From NCBI GenBank assembly GCA_020064725.1, contig JAGTWJ010000010.1:930001-994000 (forward strand): a DNA stretch of 64,000 nt, in the 5' to 3' direction. The notes beneath the pieces are model-generated. The model saw only the letters and a program-made list of their open reading frames with translations, had not been told where the DNA came from and ran no database searches. This document shows, one piece after another, positions 1-10,476 of this stretch (within the stretch, counting starts at the first letter, position 1; each line of letters opens with the position of its first letter). The stretch comes from Drechslerella dactyloides. Taxonomy: Eukaryota; Ascomycota; Orbiliomycetes; Orbiliales; Orbiliaceae. A program made the position numbers and the translations under genes.

Positions 1-708
1 GTAAGATTGTGAACGTACATGTACGTGAGGACTGTTCTTTAGCGATCATTTTTTAGTACTCTATATTCGCATTGAAAGCGTACAATTGTATACTATACTA
101 CCATTATGGATGTATATCTATCATTGCATGAAACTTCTCGATAACCCATCTCTACATCGTATCCTCCCATCACTTTCGTCCCGGGCCATTTTATATTTTT
201 AATTTTGAGCTGAACTTGCATGTCCGCTTTTGTCTTTCCGCCCAATTACCGTATACCCCGTTTAGCATACCGTACATTATAAGAAGAAACAAAGAAAAAA
301 ACGCCCAGCCAATCATTAACAAAACCTCGAACAGCCGTCCCAGTCAAGATGGAGGAAAAAGGAAGGGATGAAAGAAAAACGGCATCCCGCCGTATCGAAT
401 CGTACCGCCTGGCCACGAACTCGGAATCGATCAAAGCAACGAACCGTCGAAAAGATAGCGACTGGATAAGTAGGCACGGTCATCCGAGTGAATTGGTAGA
501 TATCTGTTTAACCTGCATGTTCGCCGATTGTGCTCCGTTGCTGAAAGAATAGACACCGTAACGAGAAAAAAGAAAAGGAGAATGAAACAAAGAAAGTAAA
601 AGAAAAAACCACAAACGAACCCCGAAAACACTCCTTTTGTTTCAGTTCAATCTTCATATTCGGCCCGTTCTAACTCCCACTGCCGCAATTCTATAACCGG
701 CACACATT
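1..708. other. Spacer downstream of the NMN adenylyltransferase gene
   Basis: AT-rich sequence with several short open frames on both strands (about 60-67 codons near 246-631). None resembles a known protein or has convincing splice partners. It probably holds the 3' untranslated region of the minus-strand gene that stops at 709. Nothing else can be supported. Confidence 0.5.
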
Positions 709-1854
709 CTATGCTTCGACGCCGCTGTCGGCATCACTCCCGCCTTCGTCCTTCCCGCTTGCGGCATCGCCGTTCAAGACAACATTGCTAACCGCAGTTG
801 CACTAGCCTCCAGCTGCGGCTGCTTCTTCTTGGTGTTGTATTCATCCACGTACAGACCGTTTTCAATGATGTAGGTAATCACATCGGTGGGGATGAGGTA
901 TAGGACGCTCATGCCCTGCTTTAGGAAATTGCGGATCTTGGTCGACGAGACGTCGTTCTGGATCAGCTGGCGAATGACGTAGATGTTATCGCGCCATTGC
1001 TGCAGGTGCGCCAGCGCGGCGTCGATGTCGGTACCGGCCCGCTCGACGATGAAAGCGCCGTATTTTCCGAGGATGTGATTCAACTGTTCGCCGAAGTTCA
1101 TTGATTAGCTGGGTGCTCGATCGGGAGGCGGTAGGGTGAAGTTGGTAGTTTTGGGGAGGCATACATCTTCTGGCGCCCAGAGGCCTGGCTCACTCATAGT
1201 CATGATCAGGTCGGACCCGGCCAGCAGGACGATCCGGTACGGCTTGCGTCCGATCTCATTGCCGTCGGCGTCGACGATCTTTGCTCCTCCGCGGACGGTA
1301 TTGAGCTCGTAATCAAAGTGGTCGAGCACCTTGGCGGTGGGGAGGTACTCTGGAGAAAAGGGTTCCCATGTGTCGACTTGCAGCCAGTTGGAGGTCTGCT
1401 CGCAGGCTACCTGGCACATGTGGACTCTGCAATCATCTCAAACGGGTGCGAGGCCGTACTTTTAGTCTAGCGATCTAATATAGGTGTGACGCGCTTGCAT
1501 TCCAGCTGAGGCTGAGGAACGAGCGGAAAGGGGGGCCAACCTGTGCTTCGCGGGCGCCAGGCCCGTCTTTTTGTAAGCGTCCGAGACCGCCGACAGGTAG
1601 CCGGCCATGATTTCGAATTCGGTGTCCAGCTTGCAGTAGTCGCTGGCCATCTCGAAGATGCGAAGGTGCAGGTGTGTGATGGGCGAGAAGGACCCGCAGG
1701 CGACGAGGCATAGCGGGGTCTTGGCGGGGTCCGAGAGGGTGTCGCGGAGGCGGGCGGTAGGGAAGGAGTAGCCCTCGTAGGTGGGAGTGTCGTAGGAGAT
1801 GGGTCTCTGGCCGTTGGAGGCCGTGGTCGGGCCGGCCTTGTCGCCGTCCGTCAT
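709..1854 (-). CDS. NMA1: Nicotinamide/nicotinate mononucleotide adenylyltransferase
   Basis: Joins NMN or NaMN to AMP from ATP, the last step of NAD synthesis. I read three exons on the minus strand: 1541-1854, 1165-1426 and 709-1083, giving 316 codons. The introns 1427-1540 and 1084-1164 have GT-AG ends and keep the frame (KHR/VHMC and APED/LNHILG junctions). The nucleotidyltransferase signature GSFSPITHLHL lies at about residues 54-64, with the T/HxGH-like core. The second signature, VSSTKIRNFL, is in exon 3. The tail after about residue 275 is low-complexity and acidic. The start is the first ATG of exon 1; a longer N terminus from an upstream exon cannot be excluded. Length and motifs fit fungal NMA1/NMA2 and animal NMNAT. 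The family assignment is firm, the exact paralogue is not. Confidence 0.93.
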
Positions 1855-2235
1855 CGTGGCGGGAATTACGTAAAGAACGGGTGAGGATGGATGGTGTAGC
1901 GTGATCGGAGCAGACGATGGTAGCTAGGACTGAAGCTGCGGACGGAGGATCCGGTGAAGGTGGATGGGCGAGCTGGAGAGACGGAGGTGCGGTGATTGGA
2001 GCTGGACGGGCTTGTTGGAGGAGGATGCAGAATTTAAAAGAGGAAACGGAGCAGGTTGGCTGGGAGCAGGACGTCGACCTTTTATCGCGGGGACTGCCGA
2101 TTGTTCCAGCAGGCGGCCGAAATTTGCTGAGCCTTGCGGCGGGATTAGTCACACCAAAGACAGAAGGCCGAAGAATGCTGATGCAGGCACAAACTCACAA
2201 AACTCTCTCACTCGCGCTCGCTCTCCTCAATCCAG

Positions 2236-2248
2236 CTCTCTCTCTCTC
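2236..2248. repeat. CT dinucleotide microsatellite
   Basis: Uninterrupted CT repeats inside a wider pyrimidine-rich stretch upstream of the NMA1 homologue. Such tracts are common in fungal promoters; no function is claimed. Confidence 0.7.
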
Positions 2249-3805
2249 AGCCTTTCACTCCTGTCCGCGAGGCCTGCGACTGTAGTATCGCAACGGTCAG
2301 CTGGCCGGAGAACAGCTCCTTAAGTCTACATCTGTGCATCGCCCATTGGAGGCGTGCTCCTGTCACAGCATCAGACACTCGCGCAGCTCCAGATGAGTCA
2401 AGGCTCCAATGCGCATCAAAGGATCCGACCGGCGACGTACACGTACATGAATATCCAAAATCTGCCAGCCGGTTGATAATTCCATTATCAGATGCATGCA
2501 ATGCCGCAGCCTAGCCGACGCCCGGGGCTTCCGCCAATACATAGCCTTTGACTGCAGTGTGGGGGCCAATGCACATACATTATTACATCGCTTTCGCTCT
2601 CGCAAGTGCAAAATACTATGTAATGTCCAGTCCTGTCCGGTCCGGCTCCTGCCAACCTGCCACCAAAGTCGGATGCCACCCTGCAGACGCCACATGGGAC
2701 TCCCTTTAGCTCGCGGCCAACTGCCGTTTCGATGCCCAGCGCCCATTGGCCGGGCGGAGCGTTCGTCGATTTCGCCTGCCTGCCAAGATTGGACGCTCAG
2801 GATGCATGGTTACACTCCCCTTGCAGGCATTCCATGACGAAATATTACCTCCGCGGCCGTCATCGTCGTTGGCGTTCGCGAGCGGTTGTCGTTTGGAACG
2901 CCGGTACTTGAATTTTCAGGTTCTGCACAGCTGCACAGCATCAACCAGATTTTTTTTGTTCCCTGGCTGCGGCGATATGCACATACTTGCATTGCCGGCA
3001 TGGATTTTGCCGGTCAGTCTCGATCCCATTCGATTCGATTCGCAAGCTGGCGAATGGAGCCCGTCCATGCCAACCCTGAAGCTTCCCCGCATTGCACGTG
3101 ATTCTATAGCCGTCGTCTCCGGACGGACGGGCGGACAGACGGCGCAGCCAGTGCTTTGATACTCTCTTCATGTGGTTACTTTGATAATTGATTAATTCGC
3201 CGACCAAAGCACAACAGTCTAGTTAAAGAATAGCAGGCAATGCTTCGTTTTCGCCAATTAAACTGGCACCCCACGTCGAGCGGGACACACGATTCCCGGT
3301 CTAGCTAACAGAAATTCTTCTACGGTGTTCCATAGATTCTTCTAAAGTTTAAGCGCGAATCGCAGCGGGGGTGCTGATAGCTGACCCTTGTCGCTCGGAG
3401 AATACCGACCAGCCCTTCCACAGACCAATCACGATCATGATTCCAGTTGTTCTCGGCCGGCGTCCTCTTATGCTTCCTGCAAAGTCATCTGGACGGCATT
3501 TACCGCATATTATATGCATTCTTGGAGACTATATATGTCTACATCAGAATTATCGTCGTCAAGAGTTCAATATCACGGCAATTAGTCAAAAAATCTCATC
3601 AGCAACCGACGATACTTGCTAGTTCGGATCAAATATGGCAACTATAGAATTCATGGGATCGGTAATCTGCGCCTAATAACGCAATCGGTCTTTACTAGTT
3701 TCTTAGATCTACACAACCTGGCTAGGTCGATTGCGGGATATTTGGCTTGTCTCGTTAACCAGGTTTAAAATGCCACATTGACGAATAGGCGGTCCAAATC
3801 ACAAA

Positions 3806-3833
3806 AACCATATTCTCTTTAGAGAATATGGTT
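3806..3833. repeat. Near-perfect 28-bp palindrome (13-bp arms)
   Basis: The left arm AACCATATTCTCT (3806-3818) is the exact reverse complement of the right arm (3821-3833), with only two T residues between. Smaller inverted repeats follow nearby, for example GGAGTA/TACTCC around 3905-3920. No coding frame crosses it. It could be the remnant of a small inverted-repeat transposon or a dyad binding site; the sequence alone does not decide. Confidence 0.8.
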
Positions 3834-4441
3834 GAAGGCCTCTATGCCAAACAACGAATTGAGTCGTTTGAATATGTCTGATAGCTAATACTAGCTGTAT
3901 CACGGAGTATCTATACTCCTATATCGATATCAATATCATCAAAAATATCCGATTCATCCTGATATCGGCAGTTGATTGTAGACATGCGTAAATTTGTACA
4001 GGCAATTGATTGGTATTCAAACTGCAGAATCACTGTCAGCAGGCCGGATCGACCATTGTGATATCCTACATTCAAACTACCAGGTTGCGGTAGTATAGCA
4101 CCGGCGTAGACCAAAAGGGCATTTACAAATTTCTCATAATGCAAATTCTAGATGGTCACAGCTTGATGACACTACTCCCTTCAGGAATGGATATTGCTCA
4201 TATAAAATTCGTTATTCTAGTCGATACAGCTAGCAGCTAGTGTAGACATCATCAGAATATTGCATCGCTACCCGCCGCCGTATACATATATCCCGTATAC
4301 CATCCACGCCCGCAAAGGAAAAATAAACCAGAGCTGCAATGCTATAATCAGCACTAGGATTGGTACTTTGCGCTAAAGCCTCAAACGTATAACACACACC
4401 AAATGCGAAGAGAGGGTAGGTAAGCAACTCGCCATATCATT

Positions 4442-6356
4442 TCACACCCGCTTCGTTAACGCCTCGCTCTCCTCCCGCGACGCCTTCGTCTTACTACACG
4501 CCAAAAGCTTAGCCCTCGGCGGCCGGGCAACCTTACAGTTAGCAGCAGCCGTAATCTGCGTTATCGTCGTCGCCTCCTCGAGGTCTCCCCCCTCGAGATC
4601 CAGGTCCGACGCCCTCTCTTCCGTCAGATGAAAACTCCTCTCAACCCTGATCTGCGGGTACGTCTTATGACTGTCGCGGTCGACGTCACCGCCCGACGAC
4701 GACCGTCGCAAGCGCTCGTCGGATGCGGACGTAGACTTGGATTCCGCCAGAGATCCCAGTTCCAAGTAATTGCGCAGGGCATCGTGAGAGGTTGCATCGG
4801 CGGTGTAGCGGACGAATTTCGTGGGACCCTTGTAGATGCTCTCACGTACACGGTTGAAGCGTAGTTTTTGCGAGAGGGAGCGGTGGCCGGACGAGGTGCT
4901 GAGGAAGCGGTCGAGGTGGATGAATTTTACGATGGGGCGGTTGAGGGCTGGGAGGGAGGCGATTATTAGGGCGAGGCTGGTTTCTAGGATGCCCCAGAAG
5001 GCGACGGCGGTGCCGTTCCAGGATATGTCGTAGGAGTTGACCATGATTTTGAAGAAGATGAAGGGCCTGATGCCGCTGCAGACCTGTTGTAAACTTTCCA
5101 GTCAGCTGGGAACATTCAGATATCGAGGTTTCCAATCTGGGGCGCCACAGTACTAGATGTCCTACAGGGAGGCAAAAAGCATTCCTCTATTTTCTAGTTC
5201 TGCTGAATATCTCAAATCCCATCCATTCCCCCTCAAACACTGTATTATGAAAAAATCTAGAGATAAATCCTTACCATAGTGATACAGCCAAGAATGAGAA
5301 GAAAACCGAGATTAAACTTCTTCACCGTCGACATCGGCAACCGGAAAAGAACCAGCAGCGGCGGAAAGATCGTAAATCCATCAAGTATAATATGCCCGGA
5401 CATCATGACCCCATACACCGTCAGCGACTTGAGCGTGATGCACGTCCCGTCGAAATTCGCTTCCAAGTCAAACGCACGGGACGCGGGCACACCGCACTGG
5501 AAAATCTGGACGAAAATCGTCGCCAGGAAGAATATGTAGGATACCGCGAGGAGGACAAAGAGGTAGCGGCGCTGAAAGCTTGATTGTTTCGGGGTCAGGC
5601 GGAGTAGGAGATGTTGGATTGAGATTCTGCAGAGGTGGAGTGTCGCGAAGGAGAAGATTACGTGCAGATATTCAGCCTTGAAGATGTCATTGATCGAGTC
5701 AGCTCGTGCTTATAATCAGCGACCCGGTTGATGTTGTATATAATTCCAGCGTTGTAGTCGACTCGCGGTGGGATTGAAAATTCGAGATTACGACTTACTT
5801 CTAGGAAGGTCGAGATGTCCCTTTTGGAATTATCATATATGTGGTATCCGAAGCCAGTCCCAAATACACCTAACTCGCAAAGGTCAGCGCCTGCTTACAT
5901 GCCATCTAAACAATTATCGATGGTTCCCTCCACGAATGACGGGGATTCCTCAAATTATGGAATAAACTTACCCCAAATATTTATAACATTGAACGCGCAA
6001 TAGCAAATCTTTCAGACGACGAACCAATCAGCCTCTATAGCCAAAGCCTCAACATCACATGCACACCTGACGATATTTCCACATACAAAAGTCGGCACCA
6101 TAATCCAATCGTCCATACCAAAGCCCATCGCCCTCGCACGCACCCAGAATCTCAGCAGCACGATAATCGTCGTGAGACCGCATATCACCATACCCGTCGC
6201 GAAGCAGTAGAGGGTATTAACAGGGACTTCATAACCGGGATCCGTAGCGAGTGGGAATTCGAAATGTTTCGGAAAGTTTCGGAACAGTGGGATCAGTGTC
6301 GTGAGGTATTCTCTGTCGGCGTCTGTCTGTGGGTGCGGCGGGGACGCAAATTTCAT
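4442..6356 (-). CDS. SAT4/rhodopsin-like fungal integral membrane protein
   Basis: A multi-pass membrane protein of the fungal rhodopsin-domain (SAT4/PTH11-like) family; molecular role unknown. I read five minus-strand exons: 6087-6356, 5972-6008, 5799-5869, 5275-5676 and 5083 down to 4442, giving 473 codons. The introns are GT-AG and the frame is kept throughout. The N-terminal half carries a first membrane helix (NTLYCFATGMVICGLTTIIV), then the family hallmark MDDWIMV, then the GFGYHIYD loop before the third helix. Further hydrophobic helices follow, including YLFVLLAVSYIFFLATIFV. The conserved SWNGTAVAFWGILETSLAL segment is the usual sixth to seventh helix. The C-terminal ~150 residues are hydrophilic, charged and probably cytosolic. 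Exon 2 is only 37 nt. The gene sits alone in AT-rich DNA. Family call is confident, substrate or ligand unknown. Confidence 0.85.
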
Positions 6357-8373
6357 GGCGCATATCTCTTTCGAGTTCTATCATATGTATCGCGATATCG
6401 ATAGGTCTGCTGCGGGTAATTTTGTGAGAAGGGTAATATTGTTATGACTTTGATATCAGCATGGTAGAAAATGGATAAAGATAAAATACAGATGCAATGA
6501 GCTATCGATCAACGGTAATCATGCTGGAAAATACAGAGCAAGGGCTGCGCACGTAAATTTACGATTATACGCCCGGACATCGAGGGCTGACAATGTTAAA
6601 TATATACAGCGGGCAATATTTCTTTCCTGCATATGTGCGTACTATCGGCTGCAGTTTCATACTAACTACCAGTAATTCCTCGTCATGAGGGACAAAGTAA
6701 TATGATAGCCAGGCACACATATATATGCACACGTGTGCAGGCTGTAGCATCAGCCAGAAAGAAGCTCTCGGCATCTCACGTCGGTGACAGCCGTCAAAAA
6801 TTTCCCAATCCGTGCAATCGCACCTACAATTACAACAAACCGCTGCAGCAGATCTGAGGAAGCGGATGGGGAGACTGCGAGGACCGAGCGCACGCTAGCA
6901 CCGACCCGGTTAGTGGGCGGCCACGAGGCTGCCGTTCTCAGGTTTCAGGAAGTGGGTTCGGTGATCATGAGAGTGTTCCAGCGACGACGCGAGTAGCACA
7001 TAATCCCCAGCAGCGGAGGCCGGAGTATATTTGAAGCTTCTGTCAGGGAATTCCGGAAGCTGGACTAAGGAGACGACGGTTGACAGGGACTGATGCGAGC
7101 CTGCTTCGAATCTGTGACAGCCAAGACTAGAGCGGATCATGGATGGTGGTATACCTAAAAAATCAAGGCCTAGAACAGTGGTCAGATTCTAGGAAACAAA
7201 TTTCAATTGCGGCTTCTTCAATAGTCTTTCCTCCATCATCGATCTATACACACAAGTTTTCCCTTAAAAAATACAATGCTCCAACGAAAACAATAAAAAA
7301 CCAATATAACAGAATAGATCCATTTATTAGTCTAACTGGAGCCTCCAGATATTGATACGAATATCCAATACTGCCAATAAACTTCATGCTTCCGCCATAC
7401 ATAATTGGGCTTAAAGCTGGCTACGAAGTAACTATAGGATGTCTACTTACCAGGCAACGACGCGACAGTTTGTTAGATTAGGATTCTCAACGAGCAGCAA
7501 ATCAGAAACCACCCTCCGAAGAAATCCCCATGACGAAACACCGCACTGCTGACTAAGTGCTTGGTGAGCTGCATTCTGCAACAGAACAGACAGCCTTCTA
7601 ACCGCACGGCCCGCCGTCGCCAAGCTCGCGAGTTCGGCTGCTACACTTTCGTATCGAAATACCGCACCCATCTCGATCAACGGCGCTGAGAATAGATGCT
7701 GCACTGACATATCACGGAACGACATAGTGTTTGATATCAGTCATGCCCGTATGATTTGTAACTAGGGACGTGCGCGGTATGGCAAGTGCCGATGGGAATG
7801 TTGAAATGTATATTATCGTGGTTTACTAAATATCAGGTCGAATGGGCAAATATTAGCTGACCAGACGGCGCTTTCCGAGTTTGAATCCCATCAGAGAATA
7901 TTAGGCGTCCGTATATTAGCTGCTTCAGATCAATGCTATATCGGCCGGCCTGATATTAATTAGTTCCCAAGTGGATGTTGTGTATCTATCGGATAGTCCC
8001 GAGACCATGTGCCAATGCGTGCCGAAGCATATCACACGTCCCCACACCACCCGCGAGTGCAATTCGATGAGCGCTCTCAGTCGCACCCACCCAATATCAA
8101 CCGCTGAGCACACAAGCAGCTAGCACACGATACGACGTACGAGTGTAAATGATATTGTATAAAGTGATCGAAATGCCATATCTACTACCAAATTAACAGC
8201 CAAATGCAACCAACAATGCTCTTCGAATTTTGTAACAAAGATATCCATGCCGCAAAAACTCCGCTAACCTCAAAAATCCAGATACATGCACATACTACAT
8301 ATCGCGGTAACTCGAGTGACCATCCTACCGGTATACATGCAACCATGGCCCATTCTATATCCATCCTGTCCGT
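6357..8373. other. 2 kb AT-rich spacer with an orphan exon-like frame
   Basis: Contains the upstream region of the rhodopsin-like gene and the 3' region of the mannosyltransferase gene. One protein-like minus-strand frame at 7447-7725 is listed separately; another at 6910-7140 has no recognisable homology. Otherwise only short AT-rich frames. Confidence 0.45.
7447..7725 (-). pseudogene. Unrecognised exon-like open frame, possibly a decayed gene
   Basis: A 92-codon minus-strand frame beginning MSFRDMSVQHLFSAPL, with ordinary residue composition in otherwise AT-rich DNA. Just before its stop there is a strong donor-like GTAAGT. A further protein-like frame lies downstream on the same strand at 6910-7140, but none of the acceptors I tried joins the two without an early stop. 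I do not recognise either part. It may be a broken gene, part of a gene with splice sites I missed, or chance. Confidence 0.25.
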
Positions 8374-9912
8374 CTAATTCATGTGCGCGTATTTAAACCA
8401 GTTGATACGGCAGTCTTCCTGGTCCAGTCCTGTGCCGTCGGTGAACCGCCCGGCCTCGCAGCCCTTGCATTTGTCCGAATTGGGGCAGTTGAAGTAAGGG
8501 ATATGCTGGTATCCGATATCATGGAACCTAACTCTCATGTTAGTATCGCGCAGACGGGTACGCAATTAAAAAGAGAGAAGGCAGGAACATACCAGTGAAT
8601 CTTGTCTCGATCTTCCATAAGTCCCAGCGCGATAGAATGCACCGGCGCATCCCCCCAGCGTTCATAGAAAAACCCGCCCGCGCGGTCAAGATGGTTGAAG
8701 TAATCCTCATACTTCTGACTGCGCCAGAAGTCCATATCTGCGATCTCGAAATTCGACCAGAAATGGCACGTGGAGTAGCCGTTGGCTAGGCGGTTGTGCT
8801 CCGGTCGGTTCTCAGCGTCGACGAGCCAGCGCATGGCGTTGTTGGGGTGGATGTGTTCCGGGTGCTCGGCGATGAACTCCTCGGTGGCGGGCCATAACGA
8901 GGCGATTGATTCGGGGGAGTCGTAGATGTTTATGACGAAGCCGTAGGTTTTGTTGTTGTCTTGCATGTAGCGAAAGACGTCATAGTCGACGTCGCAGAAG
9001 AAGCTATAATGATGGTAACTTAGCGGGTGTCCTGGAGTTGATTGTTGGATGGGAGGCGCTTACTGAACTTTCGGCTCGACTCGCCAGTACCACTGCAATG
9101 ACTAGAGTTAGTGGATGCGACAGCAACTGTCGGTGATGAAGGGGCGGACCTTATATTTGAGGAGGGCGGGATGCTTGTAGAACATGCCGGAGTTCCATCG
9201 GCACATCTGGTGGTAGCTCTTCAAGGCTGAGTACTGCACTTTCTGCTCCTCCAGCAACCGTGCGCTAGCCGTCATAAGGTCGGGATTGATCCATGAAGGA
9301 ATCTCCCAATGCTCCTTGGGTATGACCTCTGCGGAAGTCAGCACCATCAGTCCAGCCTTTATACACTGTATAGATATGTATCCCAATGACCCACCGTAAA
9401 AGACTTCCGCTTTCGTCTTCGCCTTGGTTGCGCGCATGAATTTTTCGGTAAAGGGGACGTCGTTGATGAAAGTCCAGGGGTAGTTGAACTTCGAGTTGAA
9501 CGTGCGCTCGAGGTCGCCCATAGCATGTAGGATGCCGTCAAGCTCCTCATTCCGGACAAGGGACAGCAGCGTCGCGTTGACTTTGGCAGCTTCGCCGGGC
9601 CCCCACAGTTTGCCTGGTCGCAGTAATCAGACCGTCAGTTCAGAGTCCAGCGCGAAAGTATCGGGGAACAGCGACAGCAGGGGGAAAGAAGAAAGGGAGG
9701 CAAGACGCACCAGCGGGCGGCCCGGTCATCTTCATCAGCGGGTCGACGTCGAACGGCTTGCCCTTCTCCTTCTTAAGCGAGATCTTCTTGTCGCCGATGG
9801 TGACGGTGTCCGGGTCGTAGATGAGGCCGCGGTAGAGGGTGAAGGTGATGATGAGGCCGGCGACAAGAGCGATGACGCGGGCCGGCCGCCATCGCACTGC
9901 GCCTGTCGCCAT
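8374..9912 (-). CDS. Golgi alpha-1,2-mannosyltransferase, KRE2/MNT1/KTR family (GT15)
   Basis: A type II membrane enzyme that adds alpha-1,2-mannose to O- and N-linked glycans from GDP-mannose in the Golgi. I read six exons: 9711-9912, 9395-9613, 9150-9328, 9064-9092, 8593-9003 and 8374-8527, giving 397 codons. Exon 4 is a 29-nt microexon encoding most of the WYWRVEPKV motif. A short cytosolic N terminus is followed by a signal anchor at about residues 11-26. The family hallmarks appear in order: AAKVNATLLSLVRNEEL, YPWTFINDVPF, IPKEHWEIPSW, YHQMCRWNSGMFYKHPAL, FFCDVDYDVFRYM, YGFVINIYD, FWSNFEIADMDFWRS and GGFFYERWGDAPVHSIA. A Cys-rich C terminus follows. Which KTR paralogue this is cannot be told from the sequence. 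It is divergent from the GCP5-like gene. Confidence 0.95.
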
Positions 9913-10476
9913 CGAGTCGGGAGTCTGTGTACGTGAGAGGGCGTGTCGGTGGATGGTGATTCTTGTCGCGCGTGTATCGGTGGAAGGAAGTTCGAGAGAT
10001 GCGGGTCGGTGGGCGGTCGACGGGCGGTCAATGGGCGGTTTCGAGGAAGGAAAGGAAGCTTGGACGTGCTTGACGCCGGCAAGCTTCGTGCCAAGTCTCG
10101 CGTGCAGCAACACGCGTCTCGAGCTGGACGACTGTCGTCCACGATCGAAACTGCGAATCCTATTCGTGAAGCGTAATAGAGATCACTCCAAGCGGTTCGA
10201 TACGATTTCTAGGCTTGTGGTGGGGAAGGACAGGAGGAGAGCGCGTGGAGGTTGCGTTTCCCCGCCCGAATGCCATACGCGGAGGGCTAGTTGAAACTAT
10301 CGCGATGCCGATGTGCAGCTTCAATCGACGTCGCCCTGTCCATCATACCCCCGCCATGGCTGCATCCACCGCCGCCAGAAGCTCCCTCCTGCGCCCTGTC
10401 TGACTCCTTATCGCTATCGCGAACCTTCAAATCGAATCACCCAATCGATTGATTCGACCGATTAAATAACCGCAGC
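9913..10476. promoter_or_regulatory. Bidirectional promoter region between the mannosyltransferase and GCP5-like genes
   Basis: About 560 bp separate two divergent start codons, so both promoters must lie here. Several GC-rich frames cross it on both strands, but none looks like a protein family. No clear TATA element was seen. Confidence 0.5.

Larger units (their letters stand above)
1855..4441. other. 2.6 kb spacer: promoter of the NMA1 homologue, then AT-rich DNA
   Basis: The part next to 1855 must contain the NMA1 promoter and includes a pyrimidine-rich CT repeat around 2236-2248. Short overlapping frames at 1917-3200 occur on both strands with no recognisable protein. From about 3200 the DNA becomes AT-rich and contains a perfect hairpin at 3806-3833 (listed separately) and smaller inverted repeats to about 3930. 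No gene is supported. Confidence 0.5.

Noticed and set aside
1475..2152. 225-codon minus frame over NMA1 exon 1
   Set aside because: A shifted frame of the real exon; the GSFSPITHLHL frame is the true one.
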